A stretch of DNA of 5,891 bases from an uncultured Legionellales bacterium (GTDB lineage: Bacteria > Pseudomonadota > Gammaproteobacteria > UBA1113): assembly GCA_945956945.1 (NCBI GenBank), contig CAMFJO010000063.1, positions 1 through 5,891 on the forward strand. The letters are read 5' to 3'. The position numbers were made by a program, and so were the translations under genes. Under the pieces are notes generated by a model, which made no database searches, had not been told where the DNA came from, and saw only the letters and a program-made list of their open reading frames with translations. This document shows, in pieces, positions 1-5,891 of this stretch (position 1 is its first letter; each line of letters starts with the position of its first letter).

Positions 1-3000
1 ATACCAGGTGGCATGAAGAGCAGTTCCTACATGATAGAAAGTTGCTTTCTCTGCGATACCTTCTATGTCATTTGAATCACTGAAAAAATCATGGGTTTCT
101 TTATACAGAATATGGGCTAAGCGGTTACGCGGAAATAGCACTGAATTCACCAGGTAAGACATAGCCCTTAAATTTTGAGATTGTGCTTTAAAAGTTTCAA
201 CAGTCCAGGTCATGGTAAGATAGGCATAACGCATTATATGGGTGGTATAATACATTTCTTCCGCCAAACGAAGTGCAATAGAATAAATAATTTCTTGTGC
301 TTCTGAAGTTTCTTGAGGCAGAGTCTGTAAAGGTTTTCGGTAGTGTTTTAGATAAAATTTAAAGCGCATTACAGCTAAAATCAGTTCTAATTTACTGGGG
401 TTTTTGGCTATATTGGGATAGCCCAATAATTTAAGGGCTTTTTCGTAGAAGACTATAGAGGTTTCGTGCTCTCCTTCGGCACGATTGAGATCGCCTTTTA
501 ATAATAATAGTTTGGCTTTTCCCATCACTGTTTTTGCTTTTTCTAAACTTTGTTCGGCTGCCAGTGTGGCTTCCTTAAAATTTCTCGATAAAAAAGCGGT
601 CTGTATATATGAAAAATAAACATTATAGCAAAAATTATAATCCGTCTCCCAAGCCGCTTCTGATAATAAATCTTTAGCTATCCGGCTATATTCATAAGCA
701 ATATTATAAGCGGTAGAACTAAGCGCTACCAATGCTGCTTTAAAATTAAAATGAGCAATTTTATTTTTTTCATCAGGATTAACGACATAAGCCAAGCCTT
801 TGTTGAATTGATCTGCAATAGCCATAACGCGAGTTCCCGCATCACTTTCTTGACAGGAAGCAGCCCAACGACGCGCTAATTCCAGATGTATTCTTTTAGT
901 TTCTTCTATAGGTTTTAGCTCATAACATGCTTTTTGAATCTTATCGTGTTGGAAGCTGTATTCACGTTTTAATAACTCTTCCTCAGAGACCCCTTCAAAC
1001 CATTCATCTTTTAGTTGAGTAGGTACTATAATGTTTTGATGTAATGCTTCCTGTAGGCTCTGCGCAGCCAGCAAGACCGTTTCTTTCTGTGCTATAGCTA
1101 AATCTTCAAGATTGAATGTTCCACCTATACAAGCAGCTAAATGTAGACTATCTTTTGTTTCGATAGGTAGTTTTGCAATCCTTTTAGCGACAAAATCAAA
1201 CATGTTGTTGGTCAAGGCTATTTTTTTAAGGCGATTCTCATCCAAATGCCAACGATGGTTTTCTGCGGAGAAATATAAGATATCTTCTTTATATAGTTCT
1301 TCTACCAACATTAATAGAAAAAAAGGATTGCCATAGGTTTTTTCAACTATCAATTTGCTTATAAATTGCAGCTCTTGTGTGGGCAGGTGAAGCATATCTT
1401 CTAATAATTGGTTTAGAGGATCTTGGTTTAATCCTTCTACTACTATTTTTTGTATGGGTTCGCGTGATTCAACGTATTTTAAAAATGCACTTAAAGGATG
1501 CTCATTGTCTACCTCATTGCTCCTATAACTCAATATCAGTAACATGTTCTTTATATCAGGGTTAAATATCAATTTTTTTAATAAATCGAAGAAAGATGCA
1601 TTAGCCCATTGCATATCATCTAAGAATAAGACTAAGGGATGCTCTAAAGAGATCAGTTTTACAAAGCGTAATATGGCTAGTTCAAAACGATTTTTAGTCG
1701 CTTCGATGCCTACTTTAGGTAATGGCTCCGGTTCTCCTACAATATTTTTTAAGCGGGGCACAAAATCAGTTACCACCCCTAAGATCCCTCCCATTTCTTG
1801 TAAAAAAATGTTTTTAAAAGCGTCATATTCTTCGCCAGGTAAATTTAATTGATAACGGATCAGTTTATCCAGTGCTTGTCTTAACCCTTCATAGGTATCG
1901 CTTTGCTGGAACTTATTGAATTTGCCGCGTGCCAAAAAACCTTTGCTGAGAGCGATCTTAGGGATGAGCTCTCGTACCAGACTTGTTTTGCCCACGCCTG
2001 AATAACCCGATACCGTGATGATGGCATTTTTTCTGTCCTCACATAACCTATCAAAAGCATTAAATAGTATTTGTGTTTCTGTTTCTCGTCCATACAATTT
2101 TGAAGGCAATTCTAAGCGAGTGGTGATATCATTTAAACCCGGTGTAAATGGTTCATTCAGATCTTTTCCTGCTTGCCAATCTTGATAAGCCTGTTCTAAA
2201 TCCCGCATTAAACCGAGCGCGCTTTTATAACGGTCTTCGCTTTTCTTAGATAACAATTTCATGACGATGACACATAAGCTATAAGGCAAAGAACTATCAT
2301 ATTCTTTTAAATTTTTCGGTGGGGTTGCCATATGGCCAAAAATAATGTTCATGGGATCCGCACTGGTGAAAGGAAGACGGCCACTTAAACATTGATAGAA
2401 TAGAATACCTAAGGAATATAAATCGGCAGCATAGGTTAAAGGACGATTCATGCGGCCTGTTTGCTCAGGTGCTATATATTCTAAATTACCTTGTAATAGA
2501 CGCGGCGGATCACTAGGTACCATCGTGCGATTTAATTCAGTGGCTATAGAAAAATCCGCTATTTGTATGGCATTGTCTGTAGGTCGTATCCAGATACTTT
2601 GTGGATTGATATTTTTGAAAATAATCCCGGCGCTGTGAATTTCGCTGAGTATTTTGGACAATTGTATCGCTATAGGGAAAAATACCGCTAAATTCAAGGG
2701 TTTTTGCGTTAGAAATGCATTTAAAAAGACGAAACCTTCATCTTTTAAGACTAAATTCGAGGGGTTATCCTGTTCGACCCAGCCTATCATACTGGGAAAA
2801 TGGCTGCCATGTGAGCCTAGGCGTTGTAATAAGGCAGATTCATGTTGTAATTGAGCATGATCCCCTTTTTCTATTTCATTAGGCCTTAAGGTTTTGATCA
2901 GGTATTTTTCACTTGAATTGGGTGTTTTTGCCTTATAAATCAAGTACCTACCATTAACCCCCAGGATATCGCAAATTTCATATGGCCCTATCGTTTGCAT
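1..3000 (-). CDS. PknK-like kinase-domain/AAA ATPase multidomain signalling protein, 3' end outside window
   Basis: The frame is open for 1000 codons and runs off the window edge. A stop (3010-3012) lies just before the ATG and AAGGA sits 6 bases upstream, so the start is firm. Residues 1-275 form a Ser/Thr kinase-like domain: degenerate Gly loop (GVNGRYLIYKA, 14-24), Lys36, probable helix-C Glu54, DFS (149-151) and the family signature APEQTGRMNR (177-186). Residues 301-680 are an AAA_16-type ATPase: LYGRE (302-306), Walker A GYSGVGKTS (332-340), Walker B LVLFLDD (456-462) and FQHDKIQKACY (683-693). Residues 740-1000 look helical and TPR-like. The layout matches bacterial proteins annotated as trifunctional kinase/ATP-binding/sensor histidine kinase. 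Whether GAF and histidine kinase domains follow cannot be seen. The catalytic loop reads FKNINPQS (128-135), so the HRD Asp is Asn130 and phosphotransfer is doubtful. No signal peptide or membrane segment is evident, so it is probably a cytosolic sensor. Its ligand is unknown. Confidence 0.9.
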   Translation of the reverse strand, partial: MQTIGPYEICDILGVNGRYLIYKAKTPNSSEKYLIKTLRPNEIEKGDHAQLQHESALLQRLGSHGSHFPSMIGWVEQDNPSNLVLKDEGFVFLNAFLTQKPLNLAVFFPIAIQLSKILSEIHSAGIIFKNINPQSIWIRPTDNAIQIADFSIATELNRTMVPSDPPRLLQGNLEYIAPEQTGRMNRPLTYAADLYSLGILFYQCLSGRLPFTSADPMNIIFGHMATPPKNLKEYDSSLPYSLCVIVMKLLSKKSEDRYKSALGLMRDLEQAYQDWQAGKDLNEPFTPGLNDITTRLELPSKLYGRETETQILFNAFDRLCEDRKNAIITVSGYSGVGKTSLVRELIPKIALSKGFLARGKFNKFQQSDTYEGLRQALDKLIRYQLNLPGEEYDAFKNIFLQEMGGILGVVTDFVPRLKNIVGEPEPLPKVGIEATKNRFELAILRFVKLISLEHPLVLFLDDMQWANASFFDLLKKLIFNPDIKNMLLILSYRSNEVDNEHPLSAFLKYVESREPIQKIVVEGLNQDPLNQLLEDMLHLPTQELQFISKLIVEKTYGNPFFLLMLVEELYKEDILYFSAENHRWHLDENRLKKIALTNNMFDFVAKRIAKLPIETKDSLHLAACIGGTFNLEDLAIAQKETVLLAAQSLQEALHQNIIVPTQLKDEWFEGVSEEELLKREYSFQHDKIQKACYELKPIEETKRIHLELARRWAASCQESDAGTRVMAIADQFNKGLAYVVNPDEKNKIAHFNFKAALVALSSTAYNIAYEYSRIAKDLLSEAAWETDYNFCYNVYFSYIQTAFLSRNFKEATLAAEQSLEKAKTVMGKAKLLLLKGDLNRAEGEHETSIVFYEKALKLLGYPNIAKNPSKLELILAVMRFKFYLKHYRKPLQTLPQETSEAQEIIYSIALRLAEEMYYTTHIMRYAYLTMTWTVETFKAQSQNLRAMSYLVNSVLFPRNRLAHILYKETHDFFSDSNDIEGIAEKATFYHVGTALHATWY

Positions 3001-3006
3001 GGTTTT

Positions 3007-3011
3007 TCCTT
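3007..3011 (-). promoter_or_regulatory. Ribosome binding site of the kinase/ATPase gene
   Basis: AAGGA on the minus strand lies 6 bases before the ATG at 3000. With the in-frame stop at 3010-3012 it fixes the start codon. Confidence 0.7.
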
Positions 3012-3025
3012 ATTTCACACTATAT

Positions 3026-3054
3026 AGTATAGTTGAAGCGCACTTTTTAGGTAA
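3026..3054 (-). promoter_or_regulatory. Possible sigma-70-like promoter of the kinase/ATPase gene
   Basis: On the minus strand a good -10 hexamer, TATACT (3026-3031), is 17 bases downstream of a poor -35-like TTACCT (3049-3054). The start codon follows about 25 bases after the -10. The palindrome ACTATATAGT (3019-3028) overlaps the -10. In AT-rich DNA such matches arise by chance, so this is tentative. Confidence 0.3.
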
Positions 3055-3058
3055 AAAG
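3043..3058. repeat. Short perfect inverted repeat in the gap upstream of the kinase/ATPase gene
   Basis: CTTTTT (3043-3048), loop AGGT, AAAAAG (3053-3058) form a perfect 6-base stem of mostly A:T pairs. It overlaps the proposed -35 region. It could be an operator half, a weak hairpin after wrbA, or chance. Confidence 0.3.
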
Positions 3059-3083
3059 GATAAAACCCGATAGAAAAGAGCAG

Positions 3084-3101
3084 GCGATTAAGCTAATTCG
3101 C
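3084..3101. repeat. Imperfect inverted repeat between wrbA and the kinase/ATPase gene
   Basis: GCGATTA and TAATTCGC flank a 3-base loop and pair as a 7-base stem with one bulged base. It lies about 47 bases beyond the wrbA stop. On the minus strand it is followed by a broken T-run (CTGCTCTTTTCT), so it could be a weak terminator of wrbA, but it lacks the GC-rich stem and clean U-tract of a convincing one. Confidence 0.25.
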
Positions 3102-3147
3102 ATTCACCGGCATCTAATATGGACTTTAGCGACAAAGAGAGGGATAG

Positions 3148-3801
<654 letters not shown>

Positions 3802-4284
3802 ATGAGTAAACACATTTTCATTAACTTAGAAGCACAACAGCTGGAATTGTATGAAAATGAAGATTGCTTGATGCGTTATAGTATTTCCAGTGGTAAAAAT
3901 GGCATAGGGCAATATATGGGTAGCGAACAAACGCCGCTAGGTCGCCATATGATCTATCGTAAGATTGGCGCTAAGGCTCCTCCGGGTACCGTATTTGTAG
4001 GCAGACAGGCGACCGGTGAGATTTATACACCCGCATTAGCAGAACAAAATCCTGGGCGAGATTGGATTATAACGCGTATTTTATGGCTGATGGGATTAGA
4101 GCCCGGTTACAATCGTTTTGGACAGTGTGATACGCGAAATCGGTATATTTACATCCATGGCACGCCAGATAGTACAATTCTTGGCCATCCAGGCTCGAGG
4201 GGCTGTATACGTATGCGTAATTTAGATATAATTAATCTTTTCGATAAGGTGGAAGAAGGGTGTTTGGTGACCTTGCGTCGGTAA
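3802..4284 (+). CDS. YkuD-domain L,D-transpeptidase family protein without signal peptide; possible cytoplasmic L,D-carboxypeptidase (ElsL-like)
   Basis: The 160 residues are almost entirely one YkuD domain. The N-terminal strands (HIFINLEAQQLELYE) and TPLGRH (44-49) are typical, and the active site reads IHGTPD (118-123) then SRGCIRMRN (132-140), giving His119 and nucleophile Cys135. The family attacks the L-Lys/DAP-D-Ala bond of peptidoglycan stem peptides, either cross-linking or trimming them. Most members are exported, but this one begins MSKHIFINLE with no signal sequence. Acinetobacter ElsL is a known cytoplasmic YkuD L,D-carboxypeptidase in murein recycling. Linkage to nagZ two genes downstream supports that role here, but it is inference. 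The ribosome binding site is weak (AGAG). The frame is open upstream to 3718 but has no ATG, GTG or TTG, so the start is probably right. Arg133 occupies the place of the usual His of SHGC. Confidence 0.88.
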   Translation: MSKHIFINLEAQQLELYENEDCLMRYSISSGKNGIGQYMGSEQTPLGRHMIYRKIGAKAPPGTVFVGRQATGEIYTPALAEQNPGRDWIITRILWLMGLEPGYNRFGQCDTRNRYIYIHGTPDSTILGHPGSRGCIRMRNLDIINLFDKVEEGCLVTLRR

Positions 4285-4374
4285 CCATATCCCTAAGTTA
4301 TTGCTCAGAGTATAGGGTAGGATCTGCCGACAAACCAAATGTCCACAGACCCTAATTTAAAGGTATAGAATTAC

Positions 4375-4722
4375 ATGAATAAAACAAATCCAATATTGTA
4401 TAAGATCACTTTTGTTCAAAATGACAATGTGGTGGAGATGTATGCCAAAAATGTAGCCGAATCCGATATGTTTGGCTTTATCATCGTGGAAAATCTCGTG
4501 TTTGGTGAAACGACCAGTATTGTGGTTGATCCGAGTGAAGAACGTTTAAAAGAGCAGTTTAAAGGTGTGAAAAGAACTTATATTCCCATGCATACTGTGT
4601 TGCGCATTGACGAAGTGGAAAAAGCCGCTAGCGGTAAAATTATGGCACGTGCTAATCCCGGCAGTAAAATCAGTCCTTTGCCGAACAATATTTATATAGA
4701 TCCCGGTAAGGATAAAAAATAA
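4375..4722 (+). CDS. DUF1820 family protein
   Basis: This 115-residue soluble protein is recognised as DUF1820, a conserved proteobacterial family of unknown function. Characteristic segments are the N-terminal YKITFVQNDNVVEMYAKNV (9-27), FGFIIVENLVFGE (33-45), VVDPSEERLKEQFKGVKRTY (50-69) and the MHTVLRIDEVEK block (72-83). The C-terminal tail is basic and probably flexible. There is no signal peptide, membrane segment or obvious catalytic motif. It begins 90 bases after the YkuD gene, with AAAGG about 11 bases before the ATG, and its stop overlaps the nagZ start by one base (TAATG), implying translational coupling. The context suggests a link to cell-wall recycling or envelope homeostasis, but the sequence shows no biochemical role. 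Confidence 0.85.
   Translation: MNKTNPILYKITFVQNDNVVEMYAKNVAESDMFGFIIVENLVFGETTSIVVDPSEERLKEQFKGVKRTYIPMHTVLRIDEVEKAASGKIMARANPGSKISPLPNNIYIDPGKDKK
4708..4712 (+). promoter_or_regulatory. Ribosome binding site of nagZ inside the DUF1820 gene
   Basis: AAGGA lies 9 bases before the ATG at 4722 and 12 before a second ATG at 4725. The spacing favours 4722, which makes the start codon share a base with the preceding TAA. Confidence 0.6.
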
Positions 4723-5699
4723 TGATGTTAGGCCCGCTCATTGTTGGTATTAAGGGAAAATTTTTAAGCGATGAAGATAAAGCATTATTGCAACAACCTT
4801 TAATTGGCGGTGTGATACTGTTTGCCCGCAACTACAATGATGTCGATCAACTTCGTGCCTTGGTGCTAGAAATAAAATCTTTGCGTACCCCTGCCTTATG
4901 GGTTAGCGTCGATCACGAAGGCGGCCGAGTACAGCGATTTATCAATGGGTTTACCCGCTTGCCTGATTTAGGGCAATTAGGTCTTTTGTATGAAGTCGAT
5001 CCAACCGCTGCTTTGGTAAAAACTCGGGAATGGGGTTTTACCATGGCACAGGAATTATTGGCAGTAGGCGTGGATATGAGCTTTGCGCCAGTGATTGACT
5101 TGAATAAAAATAAACTCAGTTTGATTGGCGATAGAAGCTTTCATTGCCAGCCGGATATCGTCACGATAATGGCGAAGTCCTGGAATGAAGGTGTGCATCG
5201 CGCCGGAATGAAGACTTGTGGCAAGCATTTTCCTGGGCATGGTGATGTCACCCTAGATTCACACGATGGTTTACCAGTGGACGAACGTGACTACCATAGC
5301 ATTGAGGCAGAAGATTTAATACCCTTCACCCAATTGATCAAGGAAGACAGTCTGGATGCCATCATGCCAGCGCACATCGTTTTTCCTAGGGTAGATGATA
5401 GACCCGCTGGTTTTTCCTCTATTTGGTTAGGCGATATTTTAAGGCGACAATGTGGATTTAAAGGGGTCATTATTAGCGATGATCTGGGCATGGGCGGTGC
5501 AATGGGAATGGGAAATTATACACAACGATTACAAGCAGCGTTGGCAAGCGGTTGTGATTTGGTGTTATTATGCAACGATCATCCGGCTATCGCAGAATTA
5601 GTGGCGACAACAGCAGTAGATGCGAGCTACGATCGTAGCGCGAGCATTATGGCATTATATGGGAAAAAAGAGAATGATTATGCTACCACAGAATATTAA
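4722..5699 (+). CDS. nagZ: Beta-N-acetylglucosaminidase NagZ (GH3, muropeptide recycling)
   Basis: NagZ is a cytoplasmic family-3 glycoside hydrolase. It removes GlcNAc from GlcNAc-1,6-anhydroMurNAc peptides imported during cell-wall turnover, and in some bacteria its products control AmpC beta-lactamase induction. The 325 residues are close to the single-domain proteobacterial form (about 340). Visible motifs are GGVILFARN (29-37), VDHEGGRVQRF (63-73), DMSFAPVIDLN (118-128), KHFPGHGD (168-175), the flexible catalytic-loop pair Asp179/His181 (DSH), and SDDLGM (252-257) holding the nucleophilic Asp, probably Asp253. All expected catalytic residues are present and there is no signal peptide. 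The start overlaps the DUF1820 stop by one base, and the 3' end overlaps hpt by about 20 bases. This fits an operon joining wall recycling to purine salvage. Confidence 0.96.
   Translation: MMLGPLIVGIKGKFLSDEDKALLQQPLIGGVILFARNYNDVDQLRALVLEIKSLRTPALWVSVDHEGGRVQRFINGFTRLPDLGQLGLLYEVDPTAALVKTREWGFTMAQELLAVGVDMSFAPVIDLNKNKLSLIGDRSFHCQPDIVTIMAKSWNEGVHRAGMKTCGKHFPGHGDVTLDSHDGLPVDERDYHSIEAEDLIPFTQLIKEDSLDAIMPAHIVFPRVDDRPAGFSSIWLGDILRRQCGFKGVIISDDLGMGGAMGMGNYTQRLQAALASGCDLVLLCNDHPAIAELVATTAVDASYDRSASIMALYGKKENDYATTEY
5668..5673 (+). promoter_or_regulatory. Probable ribosome binding site of hpt within the end of nagZ
   Basis: AAGAGA lies 6 bases before the ATG at 5680. In-frame ATGs also occur at 5674 and 5659, but this spacing best fits 5680. 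Confidence 0.4.
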
Positions 5700-5857
5700 A
5701 GAAGTTTATCAGCGCGCTACGTGTTTATACAGCCGGGAAGAAGTTGAATTGGCTATTGATAATATGGCTAAAGCGATTCATGAAAAGATTGCCAATGAAA
5801 ACCCTGTTTTATTGTGTGTGATGATAGGTGGGTTAGTGCCGATGGGCAGTCTATTAT
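5680..5857 (+). CDS. hpt: Hypoxanthine-guanine phosphoribosyltransferase, N-terminal fragment (3' truncated by contig end)
   Basis: Fifty-nine genuine codons remain. The segment EVYQRATCLYSREEVELAID (8-27) followed by PVLLCVMIGGLVPMGSLL (42-59) matches the start of type I phosphoribosyltransferases of the Hpt group, which make IMP and GMP from hypoxanthine and guanine with PRPP. The GGL turn is the early loop that contacts pyrophosphate. A complete protein would be about 180 residues, so the PRPP-binding motif and the purine-binding end are missing. The start at 5680 is chosen by its ribosome binding site; 5674 and 5659 are alternatives. The gene overlaps nagZ in another frame by about 20 bases. 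The frame stays open to 5891, but codons from 60 on come from adapter sequence. The break is an assembly end, not evidence of a pseudogene. Confidence 0.85.
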
Positions 5858-5891
5858 CTGTCTCTTATACACATCTCCGAGCCCACGAGAC
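5858..5891 (+). other. Illumina Nextera transposase adapter (non-genomic contamination)
   Basis: These 34 terminal bases begin with the Tn5 mosaic end CTGTCTCTTATACACATCT (5858-5876) and continue with CCGAGCCCACGAGAC, the Nextera read-2 adapter tail. The whole stretch equals the reverse complement of the standard read-2 transposase oligonucleotide. The sequence ends exactly at the end of the adapter. Read in the hpt frame it gives the familiar artefact SVSYTHLRAHE. It should be trimmed. Confidence 0.98.

Noticed and set aside
1112..2854. Several plus-strand open frames of 60-100 codons (1112-1336, 1377-1565, 1544-1852, 2450-2638, 2654-2854) and a minus-strand one at 1881-2093
   Set aside because: All lie inside the 1000-codon minus-strand gene in other frames, resemble no family, and lack convincing ribosome binding sites.
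4285..4374. Possible terminator or promoter between the YkuD gene and DUF1820
   Set aside because: CCCTA (4291-4295) and TAGGG (4313-4317) could pair for only 5 bases across a long loop with no T-run, and no good -35/-10 pair was found, so neither is called.
5055..5491. Minus-strand open frames at 5055-5240 and 5291-5491
   Set aside because: They are antisense to nagZ, which carries complete GH3 motifs; no independent support.
5680..5857. hpt as a truncated pseudogene
   Set aside because: The frame is intact up to the adapter junction; the loss of the rest is explained by the end of the assembly.
5858..5891. Tn5-like mosaic end as a sign of a natural transposon insertion in hpt
   Set aside because: The mosaic end is followed directly by the synthetic Nextera tail and the sequence then stops, which is a library artefact and not a mobile element.

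Overview
The window looks like the end of a contig from an AT-rich gammaproteobacterium. The DUF1820-nagZ-hpt order and the protein sequences fit that class. An intracellular or amoeba-associated lineage such as Legionellales is possible, but that placement is low-confidence inference. No RNA genes, insertion sequences or CRISPR arrays were seen.

Left half (1-3000, minus strand): one very long reading frame, open for 1000 codons and cut off by the window edge. It encodes the N-terminal part of a large PknK-like signalling protein: a Ser/Thr kinase-like domain, an AAA_16-type ATPase with clear Walker A and B motifs, then a helical, TPR-like region. The kinase domain has lost the catalytic-loop Asp and the Asn that normally binds metal, so it reads as a pseudokinase. 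Its C-terminus, which in related proteins often carries GAF and histidine kinase domains, lies outside the window.

Middle (3001-3801): a 147-base gap with small AT-rich inverted repeats and a possible promoter, then a minus-strand WrbA-type NAD(P)H:quinone oxidoreductase. A 63-base divergent intergenic region separates it from the plus-strand genes.

Right half (3802-5857, plus strand): a run of four genes. They are a small YkuD-domain enzyme with no signal peptide, a DUF1820 protein, the muropeptide-recycling glucosaminidase NagZ, and the first 59 codons of a hypoxanthine-guanine phosphoribosyltransferase. DUF1820 and nagZ overlap by one base, and nagZ and hpt by about 20, so these three are probably co-translated. 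A cytoplasmic YkuD enzyme beside NagZ suggests a peptidoglycan-recycling cluster in which the YkuD protein would act as an L,D-carboxypeptidase (ElsL-like) rather than as a periplasmic cross-linker.

The last 34 bases (5858-5891) are not genomic. They match the Illumina Nextera transposase adapter, and they give the broken hpt gene a false tail (SVSYTHLRAHE).
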